Positions 17,316 through 30,153 of a DNA stretch of 64,000 bases are shown in pieces. The notes under the pieces are model-generated. The model worked only from the letters and a program-made list of their open reading frames with translations, had not been told where the DNA came from and made no database searches. The stretch is from Jeotgalibaca caeni (lineage in GTDB: Bacteria; Bacillota; Bacilli; Lactobacillales; Aerococcaceae), in the NCBI RefSeq assembly GCF_028863945.1, contig NZ_JARBEA010000002.1, forward strand, positions 1-64,000. Reading direction: 5' to 3'. The position numbers and the translations under genes are program-made. Positions within the stretch are counted from its first letter, which is position 1; each line of letters opens with the position of its first letter.

Positions 17316-18746
17316 TTAGCGTTTATTTAATTCTTCAGCCAACAGTTTGTTTACCATTCCTGGGTTTGCTTGGCCTTTTGTTTGTTTCATGATTTGACCG
17401 ACTAAGAATCCTTGTGCGCGGTCTTTACCTGCTTTGAAATCATCAATTGATTGTTGGTTTTGATCCAACACGGCTTGGATGATTGGCAATAGTTGAGCGG
17501 AATCTGATAATTGAATCAACCCTGCTTTTTCTACGACTTCTTTCGCGTCGCCACCTTTTGTAGCAAGGAGACGGAAAACTTTCTTCGCCATCTTCGAGCT
17601 GATGGTGCCATCTTCAATCAAGGTAATCATGCCAGCCAAGTTCGCTGGAGTCAATTTTGTATCTGCTAGTTCAAGCTTTTCGCTGTTCAAGTAAGCAGAA
17701 ACTTCGCCCATCAACCAGTTGGAAGCTTGTTTTGGATCTACGCCTGTTGCTACAGTCTCTTCGAAGAAATCAGACATTTCTTTCGATAAAGTAAGCACCA
17801 TTGCGTCATAATCTGGCAAACCGTACTCTTTCGTATAAATGAGACGACGTTCTTTTGGCATAGACGGTAATTGAGCACGGACTTTTTCAATCCATTCTTC
17901 TGAAATTTCTAGTGCTGGAACGTCTGGCTCTGGGAAATAACGGTAGTCACTGGAGCCTTCCTTCACACGCATCAAGATGGTGTCGCCGGTTGCTTCGTCG
18001 TAACGACGTGTTTCTTGTAAGATTTCTCCGCCTGCATTCAGCACTTTCGCTTGGCGTTTTTCTTCAAAAGCCAATCCACGACGAACAAAGTTGAAGGAGT
18101 TTAAGTTTTTCAACTCTGCTTTGGTACCAAATTGTTCTTGACCGTATGGACGGATGGAAATGTTTGCGTCACAACGCATGGATCCTTCTTCCATCTTCAC
18201 GTCCGATACACCGGTATATAAAATAATTTCGCGCAATGCTTCTAGATACGCATACGCTTCTTCTGGTGAACGCATATCCGCTTCTGAAACAATTTCAATC
18301 AACGGAGTGCCTTGACGGTTCAAGTCAACGTAGGAATAGCCGTCTGTGCCGTGCGTGTTTTTCCCAGCATCTTCTTCTAAATGCACACGCTCAATACGGA
18401 TTTTTTTCTTTTTGCCTTCTACTTCAATTTCAATCCAGCCGTTATAGCCAATTGGTTGGTCCAATTGAGAAATTTGATAAGCTTTTGGATTATCTGGATA
18501 GAAGTAGTTTTTGCGGTCGAAGTGCGTGGAACGGTTGATTTCACAGTTTAATGCTAACGCTGCTTTCATTCCATATTCAACGGCACCTTTATTTAACACA
18601 GGAAGCACGCCTGGGTAACCCCAGTCAATGACATTTGTGTTTGTGTTTGGTTCTGCCCCAAAATGTGCTGGAGATGGGGAGAATATTTTTGACTCGGTCT
18701 TTAATTCCACATGGACTTCTAGCCCAATGACTGTTTCATAATTCAT
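17316..18746 (-). CDS. gatB: Glutamyl-tRNA(Gln)/aspartyl-tRNA(Asn) amidotransferase subunit B
   Basis: A 476-residue subunit that binds misacylated Glu-tRNA(Gln) or Asp-tRNA(Asn) and activates the acyl group with ATP for amidation. It begins with [22 protein letters not shown], contains [11 protein letters not shown] and [13 protein letters not shown], and ends with the YqeY-like tail domain ([21 protein letters not shown]). Last gene of gatC-gatA-gatB, 12 bases after gatA, followed by a terminator. Confidence 0.97.
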   Translation of the reverse strand: MNYETVIGLEVHVELKTESKIFSPSPAHFGAEPNTNTNVIDWGYPGVLPVLNKGAVEYGMKAALALNCEINRSTHFDRKNYFYPDNPKAYQISQLDQPIGYNGWIEIEVEGKKKKIRIERVHLEEDAGKNTHGTDGYSYVDLNRQGTPLIEIVSEADMRSPEEAYAYLEALREIILYTGVSDVKMEEGSMRCDANISIRPYGQEQFGTKAELKNLNSFNFVRRGLAFEEKRQAKVLNAGGEILQETRRYDEATGDTILMRVKEGSSDYRYFPEPDVPALEISEEWIEKVRAQLPSMPKERRLIYTKEYGLPDYDAMVLTLSKEMSDFFEETVATGVDPKQASNWLMGEVSAYLNSEKLELADTKLTPANLAGMITLIEDGTISSKMAKKVFRLLATKGGDAKEVVEKAGLIQLSDSAQLLPIIQAVLDQNQQSIDDFKAGKDRAQGFLVGQIMKQTKGQANPGMVNKLLAEELNKR

Positions 18747-18758
18747 CTCGTTCGCCTC

Positions 18759-20213
18759 CTACAAGTTTGGGTGTTTGGTGTGATAATCATTCGCTTGTTC
18801 CAAGGCATATGCTGCTTGGTACAGTTTTTCTTCTTCAAAGTAGTTTCCAATCAATTGTAGCCCGATTGGCAGACCTTCTTTAGAGAAGCCACCTGGTACA
18901 GAAATAGCTGGCACGCCGGCTAAGTTTGTCGTTACGGTCAATAGGTCAGACATATACATTGCCAACGGATCATCAATCTTTTCACCTAAACGGAAAGCAG
19001 TAGACGTTGTGGTTGGTCCTAAAATAAAGTCATATTCGCTGAAAATACGTGCAAAGTCGCGCTTGATTAAAGTACGTACTTGACCTGCTTTCTTAAAGAA
19101 GGCGTCGTAGTAACCTGCACTCAAGGAGAATGTTCCCAACATGATTCGGCGTTTCACTTCCATACCGAACCCTTCGGAACGAGTTTTCACATACAATTCT
19201 TCTAACGAGCTTGTGTCTTCTGCACGGTATCCATAACGTACACCGTCAAAACGTTGCAAGTTTGAAGATGCTTCTGAAGAAGCAATGATGTAGTAAGCTG
19301 GAATTCCATAAGAAAGAGTCGGCAAGCTAACTTCTTCAACAACTGCGCCCATTTCTTCATACTGCGCTGCTGCTTTTTTCACAGCTGCTTGGATTTCTTC
19401 TGATACACCTGATTGGAAGTATTCTTTTGGCAAGGCAACTTTCATGCCTGCTACTTTCCCATTCAAGTTGGCACTGAATTTTGGTACTTCTAATTTTGCA
19501 CTCGTCGAGTCTTTTGGATCGTATCCGCTGATTGCTTCCAAAAGATGTGCGTTATCAGTAACGGTACGTGTGAACGGCCCAATTTGATCTAAGCTGGAAG
19601 CAAAGGCGATGAGTCCGTAACGAGATACCCGTCCGTATGTTGGTTTCATCCCTACCAAACCGGTATAAGCAGCTGGTTGGCGGATGGATCCACCTGTATC
19701 GGTACCTAATGAAGCAATCACTTCACCGGCAGCCACACTGGCAGCGGAACCGCCTGAAGAACCACCTGGAATACGCGTGGTATCCCATGGGTTTTTGGTT
19801 TGCTTGAAGTAGGACGTTTCTGAAGAACCACCCATGGCAAACTCGTCCATGTTCAACTTCCCAACATTGACTGCGCCTGCTTCTTTTAACTTGGTTACAA
19901 CGGTTGCGTCATAGATTGGCAAGAAGTCTTCCAACATACGGCTTGCCGCTGTTGTGGTTACCCCTTCTGTTACGATGTTATCTTTAATCCCTAGTGGAAT
20001 TCCGCGTAGAATATTGCCGTCTGCATAACCTTTTTCATCCGCAGCAGCTGCTTCTTTTAATGCCGCTTCTTCATTTAAGGTAATAAATGCGTCTACTTTC
20101 GGTTCTACTTCAGCAATGTGCTTGAAGGCTTCCTTAGTCAACTCTACAGAAGTGAACTCTTTATTTTTCAAGCCTTCATGCAAGCTTGTTAGTGTGTGAT
20201 CGAATATATTCAT
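18759..20213 (-). CDS. gatA: Glutamyl-tRNA(Gln) amidotransferase subunit A
   Basis: A 484-residue amidase-signature protein that frees ammonia from glutamine for transfer through GatB. Catalytic Ser-cisSer-Lys elements are visible: Lys in [24 protein letters not shown] and [16 protein letters not shown] with the nucleophile serine. Length is normal. Its start overlaps the gatC stop by 4 bases, indicating translational coupling. Confidence 0.97.
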   Translation of the reverse strand: MNIFDHTLTSLHEGLKNKEFTSVELTKEAFKHIAEVEPKVDAFITLNEEAALKEAAAADEKGYADGNILRGIPLGIKDNIVTEGVTTTAASRMLEDFLPIYDATVVTKLKEAGAVNVGKLNMDEFAMGGSSETSYFKQTKNPWDTTRIPGGSSGGSAASVAAGEVIASLGTDTGGSIRQPAAYTGLVGMKPTYGRVSRYGLIAFASSLDQIGPFTRTVTDNAHLLEAISGYDPKDSTSAKLEVPKFSANLNGKVAGMKVALPKEYFQSGVSEEIQAAVKKAAAQYEEMGAVVEEVSLPTLSYGIPAYYIIASSEASSNLQRFDGVRYGYRAEDTSSLEELYVKTRSEGFGMEVKRRIMLGTFSLSAGYYDAFFKKAGQVRTLIKRDFARIFSEYDFILGPTTTSTAFRLGEKIDDPLAMYMSDLLTVTTNLAGVPAISVPGGFSKEGLPIGLQLIGNYFEEEKLYQAAYALEQANDYHTKHPNL

Positions 20214-20515
20214 GCACCTTCTACCTCGCTATCTAGAATTGCTGGCACTTGAATCATTCCGTTATCTGAAGTCTTTACATTCTTCATTAACAATTCTCGG
20301 TCGGTGCCTGTTTCAGCTATGTCTTCACGCAAGACATTTTTCATTTCGTAGCCGTGTGTGGTTACCGGGACATCTGTTGTATCTACTTCGTTTAACTGTT
20401 CAATCATATGGATGATATCATTCATTTGTTCTGCAAAATGAGTAATTTCATCAGGTTGAAATTCTAACTTTGCCAATTTAGCAACATGGCGTACTTGGTT
20501 TTCGCTAATATTCAT
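20210..20515 (-). CDS. gatC: Glutamyl-tRNA(Gln) amidotransferase subunit C
   Basis: A 101-residue stabilising subunit that wraps GatA and GatB. It starts [17 protein letters not shown] and carries [22 protein letters not shown], the usual GatC pattern. First gene of the gatCAB operon; its promoter lies in 20520-20600 (TACAAT at about 20560, poor -35), after the structured element at 20628-20714. Confidence 0.95.
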   Translation of the reverse strand: MNISENQVRHVAKLAKLEFQPDEITHFAEQMNDIIHMIEQLNEVDTTDVPVTTHGYEMKNVLREDIAETGTDRELLMKNVKTSDNGMIQVPAILDSEVEGA

Positions 20516-20627
20516 TTGATCCCCTTCTTCCTTTTCCTTATTTAGGACTGTTTACCTACATTGTATTATTTTAGCACAAAAGAGGCTGAGATAACTCGAC
20601 TCCTTATATTTCCTGGAATTTAATCCA

Positions 20628-20714
20628 AAATGCAGACCCGACATGCGTCAGACTGAGTAAGGTTCCTAAGAACTACCTGTATTCAGTCCAACGATTCGGG
20701 TCTAAAACGCATTT
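20628..20714. other. Nested four-tier stem element between camS and gatC
   Basis: An 87-base element of coaxial stems: AAATGC/GCATTT (20628-20633 with 20709-20714), GACCCGA/TCGGGTC (20635-20641 with 20696-20702), GACTGA/TCAGTC (20651-20656 with 20683-20688) and GTTC/GAAC (20662-20665 with 20670-20673). It begins 12 bases after the camS stop. There is no long U-tract, so it is not a standard terminator. It could be a 3' stabilising structure, a small RNA or a palindromic intergenic repeat. No known riboswitch motif is recognised. Confidence 0.6.
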
Positions 20715-20725
20715 CATCACTCCGT

Positions 20726-21870
20726 TTAATCGAAAATGTGGAAATTGAAGGTCTGGTTCCCTTGTTCTCTCGCCAAAAAGGCTTCCGTTCCGTTAATCGA
20801 TTTGATATTGATTTCAATTTGAACATTCTCCGGCAAGTACTGCGTTGCCGCATCGGTGATGTGTTGGGTGAAGGCAATCATTTCTGTTTCACCGTAGAAC
20901 TGTGTCATCACGTCAATCTTCAAGGAAAGTAATTGATCATTACGATAATGGCCAATCCCCGTTATTCCACTCAAATTTGGGAAAAAGTTTTGCACTTGGT
21001 TACGGAAGTTAGCAAAATGAGACGCATCTTCCGACTCTTCTTCCGTTGGGAACAGCACTTTCTTTTCGTTACGCGGAACCCATTCTGCTACTTCGCCGCC
21101 TTCTTGCGAAAGGCCTTCAAAACGATACACACCGCCTGCTAAGCTATCTTGCGGTGCCTGTACAAAAATCCCTACCGTAATCGGAATACTCTCTAAACCA
21201 GATATCTCCCGCAGTCGTGAAACAACTTTATTCCCATATTCTTTTGCCCGTTCTTCAACTTGCGCCATATCTAAGTCCTGCTCGTAAAACTCAAAGTTTT
21301 CATTCTCGTCTTTTACGCTATAGTAGTCAATCTGGTTCATAGCCAGTCCAATAGCAATCCCGCCAAGCTGGTAGCCTGCATCGGTTTGAACCATGAAGTT
21401 TTGTTCTAGAATTTGATCCAAATAAATCGGAACTCGCTTACTTGGGTCATTTTCGCCATTTCCAGCTGGATTCAACCCATTTGGATTTTCTTCAGACTGA
21501 CGGCTCAACCAACTAGTAGCGGTCTCCGCATCAATGTATTGTCCCTCTTGGAAAAAATACTGATCGGTCGGAAAAACGCCTTTTGCGACTTCCAACAAGC
21601 CGGACTCAAAATCTTTCATGTTGATGGAAGAATTCAGGCTCAAGCTTACCCCACGATTTTTACTTGGTTGATATTTGCCATCCACGATCAGGGCCCGGTA
21701 GTAATCATTTGATAATTGATTATTCGTTGCTTGTGCCGGAACCGTACTTTGGTTAGGTGTTTGCATATTTGTATTTGTTTCGGGCTGTTCTTCCACATCG
21801 GTACAAGCGGTAAGAACAAGAAGAGAGGCCAATACAAAGCCCAGCTTCCCTCCTGTCTTCGTCCATTTCA

Positions 21871-21871
<1 letters not shown>
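20726..21871 (-). CDS. camS: CamS-family lipoprotein
   Basis: A 381-residue lipoprotein with lipobox LTAC (Cys23) and a polar linker rich in Gln, Asn and Thr, then the CamS domain. Members are the precursors whose signal peptides yield sex-pheromone peptides in enterococci and staphylococci; the mature domain's own role is unknown. The GTG start overlaps the ligA TAG stop (TAGTG), so it is coupled to ligA in the widespread pcrA-ligA-camS order. The hydrophobic signal core is FVLASLLVLTA; an active pheromone cannot be claimed from it. Confidence 0.9.
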
Positions 21872-23943
<2,072 letters not shown>

Positions 23944-26211
23944 TTATACTTTCTCAATGGGAGCGAAGGAAGCAAGCAGACGTTTGATGCCGATGTCCTT
24001 GAATGCAATATCCAACTGCAATCCGTCTCCCTCGCCGCTTGTTTGAACGACCACGCCAACTCCCCACTTTTTGTGACTGGCCTTGTCCCCTGTTTTCCAA
24101 GTAAGTTTATCAGCCCCGCTGTTCCCTTTTTGGGAGATTGACTGCGTTTCTGTTTTTACTTTTGGTTGATGGGTTTCACTAAAGGCACGCTGATACCGTT
24201 CATTTTTCCAGCGTTGCTGGTAAGTAGTCGGTTCATTCGAAGTGGAGGCAGCAAGGAATGGACTTCTGGCCGCACCATTCGCCATTTCCAGTACATCTTC
24301 TGCCATCTCTTCTAAGAATCGGGAAGCTGGATTGTTTTGCGTCCTGCCATATAACAAGCGACTATAGGCATTGGTCAAGTACAGCTGTTGCTCTGCACGG
24401 GTAATTCCTACGTACGCCAACCGCCGTTCTTCTTCCATTTCAGCTTCTTCCATCAAGGAACGATACGATGGGAAAACTCCTTCTTCCATCCCGATGATAA
24501 AGACAACCGGAAACTCTAATCCTTTGGCTGCATGAAGGGTCATCAAGGTCACTTCTTCTTGCGGTTCTTCTTCCACATTATCCAAATCCGATACCAGAGC
24601 CAGGTCGGTTAAGAAGGTTACTAAGTCTGACTCGCCTTCGTTCAACCGTTCGAATTCTTGTGTGACTGACAGGAACTCGTTGATGTTGTCGATTCGAGAT
24701 TCCGCTTCTAGCGTACCTTCTTGCTTCAACGTTTCTAAATAACCCGTTTTTTTCAGCATCTCTTCCACTAACTCAGTAATGGAAAGAAATTCTGCCATTT
24801 TTTGTAAGTCAGTAATCGTTTTAGCAAAGTTGGCCGTTTCTTTTGCGGCTTTCCCTGTTAAAGGGGATAAGGCGACATTCTGAGCCGCTTCTAGGTAGGA
24901 ATACTGGTACTGGTCCGCAAACGCATAAAGACGTTCCAGACTGACCGTTCCAATTCCACGCTTGGGTACATTAATGATTCGGTTGAAACTCAAATCATCG
25001 GCCGGATTGGAAAGGAGACGCAAATACGCCATCACATCTTTAATTTCTTTTCGGTCGTAGAACTTCCGTCCGCCGACCATTTTGTAAGGGATGTTTGACT
25101 TTACCAGGGTATCTTCAATTACCCGTGATTGGGCATTGGTACGGTACAAAATGGCAAAGTCACCGTATTTACGACCCATTTTTTCTTTTTGTTCTTGCAT
25201 GGTTGACACGATGTAACGTGCTTCATCGTGCTCAGATTGGGCGCGGTAATACGTAATCCGTTCCCCATCGTCGTTGTCTGTCCATAAGTTCTTTTCCTTA
25301 CGGTTTTGGTTATTGCTGATGACTCCGTTGGCTGCCTTCAATATATTCTTCGTTGAACGGTAGTTTTGTTCCAACAATACTACTTTGGCCTTCGGGTAGT
25401 CATGTTCGAAGTTCAAAATATTGGTCATGTCTGCTCCACGCCAACCGTAAATACTTTGATCGGCATCGCCCACCACACAAATGTTTTCGAACTTCTTCGC
25501 CATTAACCGAACCAATTGGTATTGGGCGTAGTTGGTGTCTTGATATTCATCTACATGGATGTAATGGAATTTGTTCTGGTAGTACGTTAGTATATCTGGA
25601 TGTTCTTCAAACAAGCGTACAGTCAACATAATCAAGTCATCAAAGTCCATTGACTGTGCATTTTCCAGCGCCCGTTGATAGGATTGGTAGCATTCCGCTA
25701 CAATCTGATCAAACGGATTGCCCGTCATATTGGCGTAAGCCTTGGGGGTCAACAGTTCATTTTTGGCTGTGGAGATTTTCCCTAAAATCATCCGAGGCTC
25801 ATACTTTTTAGGATCAAGATTGCGCTCTTTTACGATTCGCTTCATTAACGTTTCTGTTTCGCTCTGATCGCTAATGGTGAAGTTGCGGGAGTAGCCAATT
25901 TGCTCTGCTTCTCGGCGCAAGATTCGCACACACATGGAGTGAAAGGTGGAAACCCACATGTCATTGCCGATTGGACCGACGATGCGGATGACTCGGTCTT
26001 TCATTTCTTTTGCTGCCTTATTCGTAAAGGTAATTGCCAATATATTCCAAGGGTTTACCCCTTTTTCTTCTAGTAAGTAGGCCATTCGATGGGTAAGGAC
26101 ACGTGTCTTGCCGCTGCCAGCTCCGGCCATGATTAACAGTGGGCCTTCCGTCTTCAGTACGGCTTCTTGTTGCTTGGGGTTCAAGCCAGATAGTAAATGA
26201 TGTTCGTGCAC
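23944..26211 (-). CDS. pcrA: ATP-dependent DNA helicase PcrA
   Basis: A 755-residue superfamily 1A helicase that unwinds DNA in repair and removes proteins from DNA. Motif I is AGAGSGKT (30-37); others seen are [44 protein letters not shown] and YVGITRAE. The C-terminal tail ([14 protein letters not shown]) is the Tudor-like polymerase-binding domain. Start GTG 26211 is 8 nt after AAAGGA; the ATG at 26220 overlaps that site and earlier ATGs lie in the untranslated region. A promoter TTGCTG-N17-TAGACT lies just upstream. Confidence 0.97.
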   Translation of the reverse strand: MHEHHLLSGLNPKQQEAVLKTEGPLLIMAGAGSGKTRVLTHRMAYLLEEKGVNPWNILAITFTNKAAKEMKDRVIRIVGPIGNDMWVSTFHSMCVRILRREAEQIGYSRNFTISDQSETETLMKRIVKERNLDPKKYEPRMILGKISTAKNELLTPKAYANMTGNPFDQIVAECYQSYQRALENAQSMDFDDLIMLTVRLFEEHPDILTYYQNKFHYIHVDEYQDTNYAQYQLVRLMAKKFENICVVGDADQSIYGWRGADMTNILNFEHDYPKAKVVLLEQNYRSTKNILKAANGVISNNQNRKEKNLWTDNDDGERITYYRAQSEHDEARYIVSTMQEQKEKMGRKYGDFAILYRTNAQSRVIEDTLVKSNIPYKMVGGRKFYDRKEIKDVMAYLRLLSNPADDLSFNRIINVPKRGIGTVSLERLYAFADQYQYSYLEAAQNVALSPLTGKAAKETANFAKTITDLQKMAEFLSITELVEEMLKKTGYLETLKQEGTLEAESRIDNINEFLSVTQEFERLNEGESDLVTFLTDLALVSDLDNVEEEPQEEVTLMTLHAAKGLEFPVVFIIGMEEGVFPSYRSLMEEAEMEEERRLAYVGITRAEQQLYLTNAYSRLLYGRTQNNPASRFLEEMAEDVLEMANGAARSPFLAASTSNEPTTYQQRWKNERYQRAFSETHQPKVKTETQSISQKGNSGADKLTWKTGDKASHKKWGVGVVVQTSGEGDGLQLDIAFKDIGIKRLLASFAPIEKV

Positions 26212-26351
26212 AATGGCCATCCTTTCTTTTCTTATCAGTCTCTTATTCTCAGCTATTTTCAAAATAAGCATCATGATTTAGTCTATCATTTTCACTCCCT
26301 AACAGCAACGAAACCACCAAAAATTATCTGGCTGTTTTTCAAAGAAAGCGC

Positions 26352-26357
26352 TATAAT
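26352..26357 (+). promoter_or_regulatory. -10 box of the small membrane protein gene
   Basis: TATAAT 29 bases before the GTG start at 26386. No convincing -35 is present. Confidence 0.4.
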
Positions 26358-26385
26358 AAGGTATGTCAGTATTGGGGGACCCGCC

Positions 26386-26661
26386 GTGAAGAAAAAAGAG
26401 GTTTCGATTTATTTATTCGTTCTTGCCTTTATTAGTATTCTTTGGCTCAGCAATATGGAGAGCAGCGTTTCTCTGGCGAATCAAGTCGCCGAAGGAAAGC
26501 AGGAAGTCATTCAACTCACCCAAGAAGGGTTCCTTCCGCCTCCTCGAAGAACAACCATCCAATTCCCTTTTGCGGATACCGTTCTTTTTAAGTACATCGC
26601 TTCTCGAGTATTCCGTATGCCCTATTATCCAGCAGTATATTTTATTAATCGAAATATATAA
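26386..26661 (+). CDS. Small membrane or secreted protein, unknown
   Basis: A 91-residue protein. After KKKEVS comes one hydrophobic helix (residues about 7-22, YLFVLAFISILWL), then a polar stretch with the PPPRR motif and a more hydrophobic, aromatic C-terminus. Start is GTG 26386 with a modest binding site (GGGGGA, 7 nt before); earlier in-frame ATGs lie upstream of the -10 box. It stands alone between pcrA and the PurK-like gene and runs into its own terminator, which supports a real transcript. No family is recognised. Confidence 0.5.
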   Translation: MKKKEVSIYLFVLAFISILWLSNMESSVSLANQVAEGKQEVIQLTQEGFLPPPRRTTIQFPFADTVLFKYIASRVFRMPYYPAVYFINRNI

Positions 26662-26677
26662 CATACCGCTCCACACA

Positions 26678-26717
26678 AAAAGAACTCCAGCCATTTGCTC
26701 GGCTCGAGTTCTTTTTG
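26678..26717. terminator. Bidirectional terminator
   Basis: Stem AAAAAGAACTC (26678-26688) with GAGTTCTTTTT (26707-26717) and an inner AGCC/GGCT stem. A and T tracts on both sides fit use by the small membrane protein gene and the convergent PurK-like gene. Confidence 0.88.
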
Positions 26718-26722
26718 CATTT

Positions 26723-27820
26723 CTATTCGGTAAAAAATTCATCCACTTCTGTTGCACGAACCGTCACTTGCCCCACTAATCCCGCTTCATCAGCCGCTGT
26801 GTGTGAATAGAAACGGACGCACCATTCCGGATGTTCCGGCAAGGCAGCAACTACCTGTTTCATTTTCGAAGCATCCACATAATAGGTAATACTTGGATCA
26901 CTGCAAGTAATCTCTGGTACCGTTCTTCCTGTAATCGCTCGAATCAAAGCTTCATACTGCGAAAGGTTGCACAAATCAAGCGAGTAATCGGTAGCGGCAT
27001 GAGGCTGGGTAGAAATACGTTTGACGTAGATCATGCCGGCTGAAGTAACAAACAATTCAATTGTTACAATCCCGACGATTTCCATCGCTCTGGCGATTCT
27101 CTCGCCGATTTCCTTCATAGCATCTCGCATGTCTGCTTCAACCGGAGCTGGTAAGACCGTTCTTTTTAGGACACCATCTTGATGACACGTTTCCACAATT
27201 GGAAAGGACGTCACCGTTTGATTCCCGTCTACTATAAAGGTAACGGCCATTTCTTTCTCAAAAGGAATCCACGATTCCAGCAGACATGCTCCCGTAGCCA
27301 GCAGTTTCTCTGCCTTATGAAAGTCTGCTTCGCTATAGAGGAAGAGATTCTTCGGTTGGTTCGGCTCTACCCGAATTGGTTTTAATACACAAGGATACCC
27401 AATGCTCTGAACTGCTTCTTGAATATCTACCAGAGTCGTAATGGTTGCATAAGGCAACACATTGATGTTTAAGGACTCCAAAAAGACCTTCTCAATCAGT
27501 CGGTCTTGGGTGATGGAGAGAGATTCACTGAACTGAGGTAGTTGAATATAAGGAAGAAGTGATGAAAGAACGTCCATATCGAGTTCCTCCGCCACAAAGG
27601 CAAGCACAGCAGACTTCTCTGCTAGTTCTAATAGGACTGCCGGCTCATTCGGGCGGTGCTCCATCCACCAGTCAGCTACACGGACAGCTGGGTAGTGGCG
27701 ATTTTTTGCCAGCACCCCAACATAGTAGCCCATTTCTTGTGCTTTTAAGGCAAGTAAGCGTGCTGCTTTCCCGCCGCCAATAATGCCAATTGTCTGCCCT
27801 GGTAGAATTGTTTGTACCAT
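26723..27820 (-). CDS. Divergent PurK-like ATP-grasp protein
   Basis: A 365-residue protein with the three-part layout of N5-carboxyaminoimidazole ribonucleotide synthetase: N-terminal GIIGGGKAARLLALKAQEMGY, ATP-grasp domain (VLKPIR; KEMAVTFIVDG; VGIVTIELFV) and a small C-terminal domain. The usual NEIAPRPHNSGH stretch, which supplies a metal ligand and substrate contacts, reads VKRISTQPHAATD here, so the Asn-Glu pair is lost. It is also not in a purine operon but last after two wall hydrolase genes. It may have another substrate or be inactive. Start ATG 27820 follows GGAGAAGG; upstream in-frame codons lie inside the neighbour gene. Confidence 0.78.
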   Translation of the reverse strand: MVQTILPGQTIGIIGGGKAARLLALKAQEMGYYVGVLAKNRHYPAVRVADWWMEHRPNEPAVLLELAEKSAVLAFVAEELDMDVLSSLLPYIQLPQFSESLSITQDRLIEKVFLESLNINVLPYATITTLVDIQEAVQSIGYPCVLKPIRVEPNQPKNLFLYSEADFHKAEKLLATGACLLESWIPFEKEMAVTFIVDGNQTVTSFPIVETCHQDGVLKRTVLPAPVEADMRDAMKEIGERIARAMEIVGIVTIELFVTSAGMIYVKRISTQPHAATDYSLDLCNLSQYEALIRAITGRTVPEITCSDPSITYYVDASKMKQVVAALPEHPEWCVRFYSHTAADEAGLVGQVTVRATEVDEFFTE

Positions 27821-27839
27821 TTCCTTCTCCCCTACTTTC

Positions 27840-28472
27840 CTATTGTTGTTGAACAGGCAAATCATACTTATATAACTCGTATTGTTCGACGATATCAATG
27901 ACCTTTTGTGGATAGGTTGGATCTGTGGCGTATCCTGCTTGTTGGAGTGCCTTTGCTGCTTCTTGGTAAGTTGGAGCATTCAAAACAGGATGATACAAAG
28001 TGGGATTCCACGAAGTTCCTTCCACCATTAATTGAGCATGATCCTCAATCGAAGCTGCGAAGTTTTCATACACCTTGAAATAATCTTGGATGGTAATCCA
28101 TTCGTTATCCACGAATTCTTGCGTTTCCATCAAGACCGATTCCTCCGGGTCCCCCTTCACTCCATATAAATTATTGTAGTTCAAGGCTAACTCACTCATG
28201 CCCCAATTGGATTCCAGAATGGCTTGAGCGATGCTGATGCTGGCCCGTACCCCGTATATTTCTTGCATTTTCTGTGCTACAGGAACCACTAATTCAATGA
28301 ATGAGGTGTGCTCTTCGACCTCTTTCGTTTCCTCTTCTGGGGAACGAGTGTTCGTCAAGATTGTGTATCCTGCCATGTAAACGATCAGAATGGCAAAGAG
28401 AATGCGCACTCCTTTTTCTACAGCAGCCTGCACGTTTCTTTTCTTACTTTTGCTCCACTTTTTCCTTGGCAT
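27840..28472 (-). CDS. Membrane-anchored glucosaminidase (GH73-like)
   Basis: A 210-residue peptidoglycan hydrolase with a basic N-terminus, one membrane helix (about 24-41, ILFAILIVYMAGYTIL) and an extracellular N-acetylglucosaminidase domain of the LytG/FlgJ type. The domain has SIAQAILESNWG with the catalytic Glu, NLYGVKG, and YENFAASIEDHAQLM. Such enzymes cut glycan strands in wall growth or division. ATG 28472 follows AAGGAGG by 5 nt. It lies 35 bases after the carboxypeptidase gene and 19 before the PurK-like gene, so the three form an operon. Confidence 0.88.
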   Translation of the reverse strand: MPRKKWSKSKKRNVQAAVEKGVRILFAILIVYMAGYTILTNTRSPEEETKEVEEHTSFIELVVPVAQKMQEIYGVRASISIAQAILESNWGMSELALNYNNLYGVKGDPEESVLMETQEFVDNEWITIQDYFKVYENFAASIEDHAQLMVEGTSWNPTLYHPVLNAPTYQEAAKALQQAGYATDPTYPQKVIDIVEQYELYKYDLPVQQQ

Positions 28473-28507
28473 AGTTCCTCCTTGAAACCAGAACTCCGTC
28501 AAATCCT

Positions 28508-29401
28508 TTATTCACTGTTTGCTTCCATCTGTTGCCGGATTGATTCATTGTGTTGCAGAATTTCAATGTATTCTTCTAAGGTTAACTGATTTTCCTGCAT
28601 ATACTGAGCATTCTCTACCCCTACGTAGCGGAAGTGCCATGCCTCATACTGAATATAAGTGACCGCTTCTTTTCCTTTCGGATAGCGCAGGATAAAACCG
28701 TATTCTGGTGCATGTTCATACAGCCATTGTGCCTCTAATGTTTGGTCAAAGTCATCCACCAACCCCATGTCTTTTTGGTAATACAAGTCTGGTTCGGTAA
28801 TATCAAACGCTAAACCGGTCGAGTGTTCACTCGCATTTGGCAAAGCAATATAATCTTCTGTTTTTTTGACTGCTTCTTCATGAGAAATCCCTTGATTCAG
28901 ATACGATTGGTAAACTGAATCATAGTTTGCTTGTTGATCAGCAAGGGTACGATACGTAGAAACAAGGACAAATTCCATCCCTTGCGCCCGTCCATCCGCT
29001 AACATGGCTTCGAAACGCTCCGCAATCCGTTGGTCTAAAATGAACCCATTTTCCGTATAGTACGGTTCGAATTCTAAGTTAGCAGTAAGCTGATGGTCTC
29101 TATTGACGAGGATAAGATTCCAATCCGAAGTATGGGCCTCCGGTACATCAATGAGTTGGTCGGCCAAACTTGACTGGATGGATTCCGCACTCTCTTCTGA
29201 TGATTCCACTGGCTCTTCGCTTGTTTCCGTCTCAAAGGAAGCCGATGTTGTTTGACTATCCGTCGTTTCAGACGAAGCTGCATTTCCTGTGAGTTCTCCC
29301 CACAGATCTTCAACGACTGCGCACCCGCTCAAGCTGACTACGGTTAAACCGCTAAGTAACAACATCTTCATTATTCTTTTTTGTTCGTATTTCCTTGCCA
29401 T
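28508..29401 (-). CDS. D,D- or L,D-carboxypeptidase lipoprotein (VanY/LdcB family)
   Basis: A 297-residue lipoprotein (lipobox LSGC) with a Ser/Glu-rich linker of about 60 residues and a C-terminal M15B peptidase domain. Zinc-site elements are SEHSTGLAFDI (His and Asp) and EAWHFRYVG (His), with SSTYR-like VSTYRTLADQQ before them. It trims stem peptides of peptidoglycan. D-Ala-D-Ala versus tetrapeptide specificity cannot be told. Start ATG follows GAAGGA. First gene of the wall-hydrolase operon. Confidence 0.9.
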   Translation of the reverse strand: MARKYEQKRIMKMLLLSGLTVVSLSGCAVVEDLWGELTGNAASSETTDSQTTSASFETETSEEPVESSEESAESIQSSLADQLIDVPEAHTSDWNLILVNRDHQLTANLEFEPYYTENGFILDQRIAERFEAMLADGRAQGMEFVLVSTYRTLADQQANYDSVYQSYLNQGISHEEAVKKTEDYIALPNASEHSTGLAFDITEPDLYYQKDMGLVDDFDQTLEAQWLYEHAPEYGFILRYPKGKEAVTYIQYEAWHFRYVGVENAQYMQENQLTLEEYIEILQHNESIRQQMEANSE

Positions 29402-29470
29402 TTTTTTATTCCTTCTTTTTAATCATTAATTATTCCTCATGATAACATATTCTATCTTCCATGACGTGCT

Positions 29471-30004
29471 TTATTTCATCGTTTGAATGGTATCTGGATC
29501 ATTTTCGCTCATCCAGGCAAGTAAATCAACCTTTTTCGTTTCAATTTGTTGTCTGATGACACTTGGTAAACGAAGGTTAATAATGTCTTTGTAACTCCAA
29601 AAATCATAATTTGCTTCCAGCCGTAAGGTTGTAATCGATGCTTTACGGACAGGTTGTTCAGCCTGGCTTTCTTCTATACTGAGCCACTTCATGGAAGCTA
29701 GTCCAGAAGTAAGCCATTTTTTTGCAATTTGATACTTGAGAAACTGATATTCGCGAACCGGCTCATCTGCTACTTCTGGTAAAATATCGGCGTTGCGAGC
29801 CACTTTCTGCACCAACATCCATTCGTAATCGCTAAAAAGCTTCGCTACGATTTGCATGTTATCTGGTTTCAGTCCGTGTTCTCCCTTTTTCCACCGATCC
29901 CAGCTCTGAGAAGAGATCCCTAATTGACTAGAATAAAATGCTTTTTCACTGACATATTGCTCTTTGATTGCATGTAATACAATACTCACTAATGCCTGAT
30001 TCAT
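29471..30004 (-). CDS. Unknown protein with helix-turn-helix-like N-terminus
   Basis: A 177-residue soluble protein. Residues about 5-60 contain FYSSQLGISSQSWDRWKKGEHGLKPDNMQIVAKLF, which reads like a divergent Cro/Xre helix-turn-helix. The C-terminal half is unassigned and Trp-rich. ATG 30004 follows GAGGAGG by 7 nt. It stands alone with no terminator of its own before the wall operon. No family name is recognised; regulator is an inference from the N-terminus. Confidence 0.65.
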   Translation of the reverse strand: MNQALVSIVLHAIKEQYVSEKAFYSSQLGISSQSWDRWKKGEHGLKPDNMQIVAKLFSDYEWMLVQKVARNADILPEVADEPVREYQFLKYQIAKKWLTSGLASMKWLSIEESQAEQPVRKASITTLRLEANYDFWSYKDIINLRLPSVIRQQIETKKVDLLAWMSENDPDTIQTMK

Positions 30005-30153
30005 AAAAAGCCTCCTCAAATCATTGATTACTATTATTATACACTTCCCACGTGTATGACGCACTTAAAACATTTGCGACTCAAAACCGTTTTATCAAAC
30101 TACACAAGTGAGCTGAATTGCCTGTTCAAAAAGATGATTTATTTATAAAAAAT

